Assembly: GCA_033032865.1 (NCBI GenBank)
Contig: JAWHQI010000272.1
Span: 62,001-126,000, forward strand
Reading direction: 5' to 3'
Source of the DNA: Dactylorhiza incarnata
Taxonomy: Eukaryota; Streptophyta; Magnoliopsida; Asparagales; Orchidaceae
Length of the DNA: 64,000 nucleotides
Position 1 is the first letter of the stretch. Every line of letters begins with the position of its first letter. The position numbers and the translations under genes are program-made. The notes beneath the pieces are model-generated. The model was not told the DNA's origin and did not search any database. It saw nothing but the letters and a program-made list of their open reading frames with translations. This document shows, piece after piece, positions 56,402 through 64,000 of the stretch.

Positions 56402-57888
56402 TGTTGGAACATGCGTTCTACATATCTTTAGTTTTACAATATCAAATCTCATACTGCATTTGATCACACATGTCTTGGGTATAGTGTGCAGGTTTATAGG
56501 TGTGAAGACGTCGAGAATTCCTATCTCTGTGACCTACCGCCGGGCGTTAGTCCTATCGTCGAAGATAGCCATATCGATGTGACTTGCTATCAACGCAAAG
56601 ACAAATATAGATGTGAAGTATTAAGCCGTCGAGACGATATCATCATGAATCCTACCGCCACGCACTAACTTACCGCGGGCGCTTGCTATGTCGATGATAC
56701 TACCAGCATCGACATGAAGGATGCATAGACTTGAGACCATGTCATCAAGATGAAGGCGTTGAGACGATATCGACGTGACTTCTACCACGAGCGCTAGCCT
56801 ACCTCCGCGCGCTAGGTTTGTCGACAAGAAGACTGCGTCGACTTGATGCTCTATTGTCGTCAAGAAGGATTCGACGTGACTACTACCACAATGCGCTAGC
56901 CTACCGCACCGCGCTATCTAAAGACACAAGAGAATGTTCTCCAGCACCTTCCTGATTTGGCGCTGGACAACTGGCAAAAGTGCATAAAGATGTTATCGCC
57001 GCGCGGTAACTCTACCGCCGACGGTAACTTAAAGAATCAGCTATAAAAGGTCTCGATTCCTTTCCTAAAAAAGAGAGACACACATTTACGAGAATAGGGT
57101 TCCTCAGCCGCCTCTGGTGCACAGAACCACCATCTCCTTGCAAGAAAAAGAGAATTATCTCCCTCCTGCTCAAGTTTGAAGATCTCCAAAGAGCAAAGCC
57201 TACAATGACCATCCGCTGCTAATCGACTGCAAGAGGAACGATATTCAGAAGCACTAATCGCTCACCACTCTATGGAAGATAGTGGTTTTTGAGGGAGCAA
57301 TAGTTTCTATCTCTTTCATATTCATTGCCTTTCATTTTTCTCATTGTTTTTGTGTGAAGGAAAATCGACCGGGGAGGTCATCGGAACCCGGGGTGGATTT
57401 CGTAGGAAATTGTCCTAGAAGGACGTCTAGATTTGGGAGATCTAGCGGGGTTCTAAGACCCTTCCTGGGAGGAAGGTGAAGAGCGGTTCGCAGACCTTTC
57501 CTGGGAGGAAAGGGAGAGAGCCAACCGGTCCTTGGATTAGGATCGGTATAGAAAACCCAAGGTTGTCATATTCATTGCCTCTGATCTCCGACGTCATGAA
57601 GATCTAAGTTTTTGTATAAACAATATTTTGTTATTCAGTGATATCTTGATTCTATATTTTATAATATACTCTGCTGTGTTTTTCCTGGTGAAATATTGGT
57701 TGCTGTAGTTCTATTCCCAAAACATTATCCTGCAGTAATTATGCTGTTTCTAGAGCTAACGCCTTGCGGTAGGGTTACCGCCCAACGCTAGTTCTAGTGT
57801 GCGCATTCCTGCAATATTTTATTTAAATCTCCAATACTTATTTAAAAACTTTATTCACCCCCTCTAAGGTTGGCCACCCGATACAACA
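56402..57888 (+). repeat. 3' LTR of element D
   Basis: TGTTGGAACATGCG...CGATACAACA, 1.49 kb, uninterrupted. TATA (CTATAAAAGG) near 57042. It has a TACCGC/GCGCTA array at 56535-56910. It matches the 5' copy outside S2 with many C/T and G/A differences. Confidence 0.9.
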
Positions 57889-59395
57889 CAATCCAGGGGG
57901 AGTCTTCAATCCAGGGGAAGTCTTTAATTCAGGGGGAGTCTGATTTGTTCTCAAATGATGATGATTTTAGGGCAAGTTGAAAGAGTTTTCAATATGGGAT
58001 GAGTCACCCATTCCTGAGAACAAAGAAATCAAACCTGCCTTTGAAGAATCTGCAGCCTTATCACCTATTCTTCCTACTCCTACCAAACATTACAGGTTAA
58101 GGAACCTCTCTTCCCAGACGAAATCCATCGAGAAGGAATTGAGTTCATCGGTGTTGCCTGCTAAAATATTTATATCCTTCTTCAATGATATAAAGCAGGG
58201 GGAGAAGGGTGACAACATGCCCCAACCTGATTCAATGTATACTACCATTGAGCACCAATGTCAAACCTCATATGTATCTGAAGGAGAACCATCAATCATT
58301 TTTTAACTCTTCCTAGCTCCCACATAATCTTCTCCACACAAATTTTTGCCTGCAATCCAGGGGAGTCTTCAATCCAGGGGGAGTCTTTAATTCAGGGGGA
58401 GTCTGATTTGTTCTCAAATGATGATGATTTTTGGGCAAGGTTGAAAGAGTTTTCAGTATGGGCTAAGTCACCATTCCTGAGAACACAAAAATCAACCTGC
58501 CTCTGAAGAATCCTTAACCTTTTCACTTGTTCTGCCTACTCCTGCCTTTGATCCTGTCTTATCTTCTCCTGCTCCTACTCTTGCCCTGCTTCCTCCCGTC
58601 CTGATTCTACCAGTTCCAACATCAAATCCTAGACAAAGGAACACATTCATAGGAAGGCAATATGGGAAGAAAATACCTATCTGGGAGAGGTATACTAAAG
58701 AACAAAGAAAGCAATACAAAAAAGGACAGGTCATATAATAAAACATAAGAGAAGTTCCAAGTGCCTGAAAATCAGATGAAGATAATGATCCAATTATTGA
58801 CAAAGCCTTAGAAGTAATAAGAGAAAGATAATGGTATGAATAGGATTCCTCTCAAAGAGAAATTGAGGAAAAGAGAAGGAAATTTATTAAAAGACTCAAG
58901 AAGGGGAAAGATGCAATGGAAGAAGAGCAAATAAAAGAAGCAATCAAAATTCCAAGTATATTATTTGAATCTTCAAAATATACTACCAAGAATCCTCAAG
59001 CAAAAGTATTAAATGATAAAAGACAACTTGATAAAAAGGGTCTTGGATGTAATCAAGATGTAGAAGATTAGACATACCAAAAGAAAAGAAAGATTGTCTT
59101 AAAGACATCTCTAATTCCTGGGATCACACAGTCAACTTTCATAGTGCTAGATCCAGATTCATATGAGCTTGACTTGATTAAAATAAATGAACTGACACCT
59201 AAAATCATCAACTTTGGATTCAAGGTTAATGTTGTTTACCCTGATGCAGAAACTGACATAGAGAAACTATTCAAAAGGCATGACAGAATTCAGAAGAATC
59301 TAGAGAAGGCCAAACCAGCTAACTTCAAGTATGTAGAAACAAAGTTCAGAAAGATCTATGAAGCTCTATCTACATTCCTCAGAAAGAAGAAGTAG
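57889..59395 (+). pseudogene. Element J ORF3, 3' part
   Basis: It opens at the D junction inside repeated purine tracts (AATCCAGGGGGAGTCTTC). An imperfect duplication (57889-58351 and 58352 onward) repeats CAGGGGGAGTCTGATTTG, then ERVFNMG-type sequence. Open pieces: 57977-58306 (acidic, PTPTKHYRLRN), 58500-58730 (Pro-rich, then RQRNTFIGRQYGKK) and 59144-59395 (LDPDSYELDLIKIN...YEALSTFLRKKK). The layout resembles the C-terminal half of ORF3 in A, but many stops are present. Confidence 0.65.
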
Positions 59396-59586
59396 ACGTA
59401 GAATACTTTTTTGGGTAACTCATTATGATGACAATCATATCTGTTAATCAGAAGTTTTTCATACCATTTTAGTTTATGTTGTCATTATGTTAAAATATGC
59501 TTTTATGCACACTTTTTTATTTTATTTTAGTATGTTGAAATCACTTAAAGTTTTTTGTAAAATTTGTTAAGATAAATAGGGGAGAT

Positions 59587-61144
59587 TGTTGGGAAAAACA
59601 TACATTTGATTTATCTTACAAATTATGTACAAGTGATTTCATCCTCTAGGATTTATTACCCATGTTGTATAGTGAGGGTAATATGGTCTTTAGATATCCT
59701 AGGATGTCACACTCACATTAGAGTGTTAAAGTCTAGTAAAAATGAAGTGCAAAATTCAGTTGAGTTAATTCTGCGTCGAAAAGAAGTCAACGCAACTTCG
59801 ATTGCAAGTCAAAGTAACTTCGAATAGAAGTACAGATTACTCAGACTAGGAATCGATGCATCATTGGAAGTAGACGCAACGTTGAATTGTATTCGACGTA
59901 GAACAAGAGTCAGTCGAAGCATCATTGTAAGTTGATGGATCTTTGAATTGTATTCGATGCAGAAGTCAAAGTTCAATATCTATGTATTCATGTCGACGGA
60001 TACATCGATATCAGAGTTCAACTCAATGCTGAGGAAGATTTTGAAGCTGCTTCTAGTAGACCTCAGAGGTTCATTGATAAGAAGTCAGAAGCTATTCGAT
60101 GCAATGTCAAATATAATCACAATTTTGGAATGCTTCATGGAATAAATTCTGATGCTTATTCATAAGATATATATGGAAGATATTTAAATTATAACGGGTC
60201 GTTCATGGACAAGAAGAGAGAATAATTTCAGAGATTCAACAATGATGAATTTGGAAGTTATATAAAAAGAGTTTGACTGACTGTCAACACAAATTGAAAG
60301 AGAGCATTAGTACCTCTTGGACATTCCAACTAGAGAAAGATCGAAAGAGGAAAAATATTTATCTTCATTCGATAGAAGAATAAGATATTCAGAATTCAAA
60401 AGAAAGGAAACAACAACAATTCTTCTTCTTCTGCTCCAGCTCTCTCTTCTACAGAAAATACACAATAGATCTCTGCACAGATACGCAAAAGGCTTCTTCT
60501 TCTTCCTCTCTCTCTCTCTCTGAAAAAACATACAGAACATACAAAGATCAACAACTGGATCAGGGGCTATCATAATCCTTGCATCTTTCTTAAGCAAGGA
60601 TTCATTCTCCGATGAAAGATCCATAAAACACTTAGTGCCTACAATCCTCATTAACTATTGCAAGTGGATTCTTCTCAGAAGAACAATCTTCTTCTTCTTC
60701 ATTTACTCTACTCTCTATTTCCTGTAAACTAAGTAAAGATGCCTAAGAATCCCTCTTCAAGGGATTCAACCTGGTTCAAGATCTCCTTAATAAAAGATCT
60801 AGTTTTGGTTCAAGATCTCCTTATGAACATATCTAGTCTTGGTTCTAAGAGTCTTCTTAACAAAAGACTCAGACCCTGGTTCTAAGAGTCTACTTATCAA
60901 AAGACTCAGGCACTATGGTAGTGTATTCCTACCAAGGTGGTAAAAGAGTGGAGTACCCAGATTTTGGGGAACCACTATAGTTCTTGTCTCATCTGTGTTA
61001 TGATAATTTTCTGTGATGTCCCATAGTTAGTTTGGATGCACAGTAATTAGAACTGTTATTTTTCTGTGCACATTTTTGCAAAAAAAATTTAATCTCTATT
61101 CACCCCCTTTAGAGAATACCTAGGGGAGTTACTGTGCACTTTCA
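59587..61144 (+). repeat. 3' LTR of element J (A family)
   Basis: Starts TGTTGGGAAAAACATAC after polypurine AAATAGGGGAGAT and ends CTGTGCACTTTCA. It is 1.56 kb. The first 140 bp and last 400 bp match the A LTRs, and the middle is diverged. TATA (TTATATAAAAAG) near 60259. CGACGCA/TCGACG motifs at 59775-60110, some decayed. Confidence 0.87.
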
Positions 61145-61422
61145 AGGAAGAAGAAGAAGGAGATGATAGAGAGAGAACTTCTTCATAATTGCATTTATAT
61201 TTTATGTGTTGTATTTTTTTCAGAATAAGATATATAAACTACAAAATAAATCTCTTGCCAGATGTGATTCGATCAGATTACTGACCTTTCTTAATTATAT
61301 CTATAACGGTCATGATTAAATCTGAATCACTGCCTTAATTTGTTCAAATCTCATTCAAAATTATTCTTTATGGAAGTTGACATAAGGCTTCTTGAATTTT
61401 GACATCTTGTCAACATAAGCTG

Positions 61423-61464
<42 letters not shown>

Positions 61465-61489
61465 AGGATATATCAAAGTATGTCTTTAT
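61145..61489. other. AT-rich spacer with (AT)n microsatellite
   Basis: No gene or known repeat recognised. About 19 AT units lie at 61425-61462. It begins with a purine-rich AGGAAGAAGAAGAAGG stretch after the J LTR. It may be host intergenic DNA or decayed element sequence. Confidence 0.5.
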
Positions 61490-62020
61490 ACTTATACCCA
61501 TGACTTCTCCTTAAGGAGATCTCGAGGGATTATGGAATCGAAAGCTTGAACATGATAAACTGGATCGTCCCTCTCATAGAACATGGAGAATTGAGGTTCC
61601 CTGAACCTTGCTGGGGAAGATTCTTTTCAGTCATGATCGACGAAAGGAGATTCGGACTCGGGTTCTTCCTTGTATTTGGGCCCTTCTTCAAAATTCAGGG
61701 CTCTACCCGGGAGAGTTGATGCGGTCTCCCTGAAGAAAGTCCATCGCTGAGCAGCAAACTCTTCGTTGCACCTCTATATATCAGGGGAGGTTACTAACGG
61801 GGGTGGTCTCCAATCAAGTGTCATGATTTCATATTGGAGAGCGGCCTCCCTATTCTCCAGGCGGGTAACCAATCAGAGTAGGAGGTTGCACTTCTGTTTG
61901 AACTCTTCCTTAGTAACCGCACCTCCTCCTGGGGGGTTAGAATTGTCGACTGACTTAAAGGTTGATGTCCTCCCACCATCATAGCAGGTTCTTCAATCAT
62001 TTAAGATCTGAAAGCCACGT
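61490..62020 (-). pseudogene. K: probable Ty3/gypsy gag N-terminal fragment
   Basis: Minus-strand pieces read RFREPQFSMFYERDDPVYHVQAF and then IIPRDLLKEK (61608-61510), resembling the start of the gypsy retrotransposon gag domain (proline, then YDG-DP-H-F). Upstream is a degraded low-complexity stretch (61640-61990, with EEFKQKC and LENREAALQYE). Several stops; incomplete at the left. It lies just inside the LTR at 62029. Similarity is weak and by eye only. Confidence 0.5.
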
Positions 62021-62028
62021 GTTATCAC

Positions 62029-62770
62029 TGTTGGGGCAAAAATGTGTCCCCAACTTCAACACTTAGTCGAAGAACTTTTGAGAGCGCGAGGAATCAGATA
62101 CTGCAAGCAATCTATTACTAGCCAAAGAGAGACATGGGCGAACACGGACAAAGTTGTTGTGAATGACTACACTATATGTTCCCGCAATGAGAAAAAACCC
62201 TCCTGTTACTGGAAGTAATATTTCTTATTCAAAGAGCTATTACACGACAAAGATAGGCGACCAAAAACTAGGAAACATAGAGTGATCGGAGCCTGTAACT
62301 GCATCAACTACACGAGATGTTCTGGATCAAGTTCAGTATACCTTTCTGGGTACCCCTGGTCCCCTTATACAAAAAGGGACCTGCCCAAATGAGCAAGTGC
62401 AATAAATATGAGCTTCCCGAGATATAGGAAAACTTGGCTCGAGAGAGAAAGAGATAGATAGAGAGAGGGCGCGGTTATAGTAGGTTGTAACTACCCTTTC
62501 TAAGGCTATTGAGGAGGAGGAATCTGGACCGGTCACTCGGGCTGTCCGTCAAGACTTCACTTGGCTGAAGTTATTGCTGCTCTCCCTGGAGATAGGGAGG
62601 GTGCAAATATTCTATAAGTAACCACCTGCACTATCTGATACTCCAAAGACTTGTCGAGGCTGACTGAGCACAACTAGTGACACTCGAGGAGGGGGTGCAG
62701 ATACACATGATGCACACTGCTGGATTCCAAAGGCTGGCTCTTGAAGTTGTCGCAAGATTTAGGGTTAACA
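62029..62770 (-). repeat. LTR of gypsy-like element K
   Basis: TGTTGGGGCAAAAATG on the left and GGGTTAACA on the right give TG...CA ends, 742 bp. The gag fragment begins directly to the left, so on the minus strand this would be the 5' LTR. The bases between (GTGATAACACGTGG on the minus strand) would be the PBS, which I could not assign to a tRNA. No partner LTR is in the window. Confidence 0.5.
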
Positions 62771-64000
62771 CTTAGGTAATTTCCTAGGTCACTTAAATAA
62801 TATATTTTATCAAATAAAAAATGGTTTTCCCAATAAAATTAGAATCTGTATTTGATCTATATTGGCTTGTGTTTATAGTGTGTATGGTTTATAGGTATAA
62901 TGGATATTTGTACACTACATGTCTATGCATGATGAACATGCTGAAAGATTGGTCATAAGGAAAAATCATGAGCTACTACTGGCAATTTCCACTATTGCCA
63001 CCTGCGGTAGTAGATCTATAATACCTAGAGCATGCTTGGGGCATCTGATGATAAATATGAAATGAAACATTAAGTACCACCAGTGATAGGGATACCTCTC
63101 TGCGGTAGCATTCGTTCTATAATGACCAGTTGTCACCAAACAAGTTAGAAATTTGTGGAATCTTGGATATGCTTATGGAAAGAGATATATTATACTACAG
63201 CGTGGCAGTAACAATATCGCCTGATAATACCTTTTTTAAAATCTGATAATAAGAGGGACAAATTTAGCAGAAGGATATCTGTTTGCGCATAAAGATATTA
63301 CTTGCTACATCCATGCGATAGCTCTACCACGCCATGTTATATGTTTCCTAAAGTGCTCGCAACACCTTCCAAATGAAGAATTGAAGAAGCGTGAAAATAA
63401 ACTATTTGCATTACCTTCCAAAAATAGTACTAGCACAGGAGATAGCTCATAAAGATCTATTTAAAGAATGTTTTGCTCATTTTATGAAGAGTGACTATGA
63501 CTATTTCAGAAAGTCTTTTCATCTCAGAGCTCTATAGAAGATCCATCACTCTCGTACATCAATCTAAAGAAATTTTGAAGATGCTTGAGGATTAAACCAT
63601 ATATACGTCGAAGATTGAGAGGATGAATGACAAAGATATTTAGTTCCCCTTCAACATTGTCCATAGAAATCATCTCTTGGAGTTCATTATGAATATCTTT
63701 CTTCAATTTTTTGTATTATCTTCTTTGATTTTTGGTAACCTTTTTTTGGGTGTTGTAAATTCGCCTTTGTTGGAGACTAGGTCTAGGTGAGGACTTAGGG
63801 CTGAAAATTTGCCTCTTGGGTGGCAACTAGACTAGGGGTAGGGCTTAGGGGCTTGAGGCCAATCAAGGGAAGGATAGCTTAAGGCCAACCAGTTCTAGGG
63901 GAGAGTCGATATAGAATACCAAAAGGGTAAAAATCATCGTTGGTAGATCTTTAGATGGAGATCTAAGTTTGTAAACTTCATGAAAACTAATATAATGATA
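62771..64000 (+). repeat. Diverged D-like LTR fragment, runs off the window
   Basis: Several landmarks appear in the same order as in the D LTR: CTGTATTTGATC...GTTTATAGTGTG (62848), ACACCTTCC (63362), AGTCGATATAGAATACC (63905, cf. GGTCGGTATAGAAAACCC-type in D) and GATGGAGATCTAAGTTTG (63953). Two CACCTGCGGTAG/CTCTGCGGTAG sites recall D's ACCGC motifs. The TG start is not visible and the end lies outside. No coding frame is credible. Confidence 0.5.

Larger units (their letters stand above)
18284..57888 (+). mobile_element. Element D: Sirevirus-like copia, outermost level of the central nest
   Basis: Order: 5' LTR (18284-20941, with S2 inside), degenerate PBS, gag (20994-22188, then 50773-51419 after the F insertion), pol (51420-54497), long 3' spacer (54498-56401) and 3' LTR (56402-57888). 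The flanks are GATTG on the left, inside copia pol G, and CAATC on the right, inside the ORF3 of J. They are not a direct duplication, and the two host elements are unrelated, so the ends may have been joined by recombination between separate D copies. Confidence 0.85.

Overview
This is plant nuclear DNA made almost entirely of LTR retrotransposons inserted into one another. No host gene, tRNA, rRNA or CRISPR array could be supported. Evidence for a flowering plant: many Ty1/copia elements with TG...CA long terminal repeats (LTRs), primer-binding sites (PBS) matching the 3' end of initiator-Met tRNA (TGGTATCAGAG), and 5-bp target-site duplications (TSDs). I cannot name the species. All alignments were made by eye.

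Left nest (1-18283). A copia pol fragment (G, 17499-18283) was interrupted by element A (1-17498). A carries a solo LTR (S1, 153-909) in its 5' LTR, and its gag was interrupted by element B (4131-12895). B's third ORF is split by a solo LTR (L, 9288-10310).

Central nest (18284-57888), five levels deep. Element D (+) contains F (-, 22189-50772). F contains C (-) plus a very small LTR element T, as a block at 26750-48897 flanked by CTCTC. C's 3' LTR contains I (-, 27232-37921, TSD TGAAT). I's 3' LTR contains H (-, 27334-33775), a young, nearly intact copia element. D's 5' LTR also carries an H-related solo LTR (S2, 19644-20826).

Right part (57889-64000). The 3' end of a fifth Sirevirus-like element (J: ORF3 plus LTR), an AT-rich spacer, a probable Ty3/gypsy gag piece with its LTR (K, -), and a diverged D-like LTR running off the window.

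A, B, C, F and J look like the Sirevirus (Maximus) branch of copia: UBN2-like gag where gag survives, a third ORF at the 3' side, repeated GGGGGAG purine tracts, and LTRs full of CpG palindromes. C keeps gag-pol-ORF3. A, B and F, which have three different LTR types, keep gag and ORF3 but have no pol, so they look like non-autonomous elements that would need enzymes from a C-like partner. The most interesting signal is that ORF3 in A, B, C and F is preceded by a CpG-palindrome array. In B, C and F this is followed by a TATA box about 100-130 bp before the ATG, as if ORF3 had its own internal promoter.
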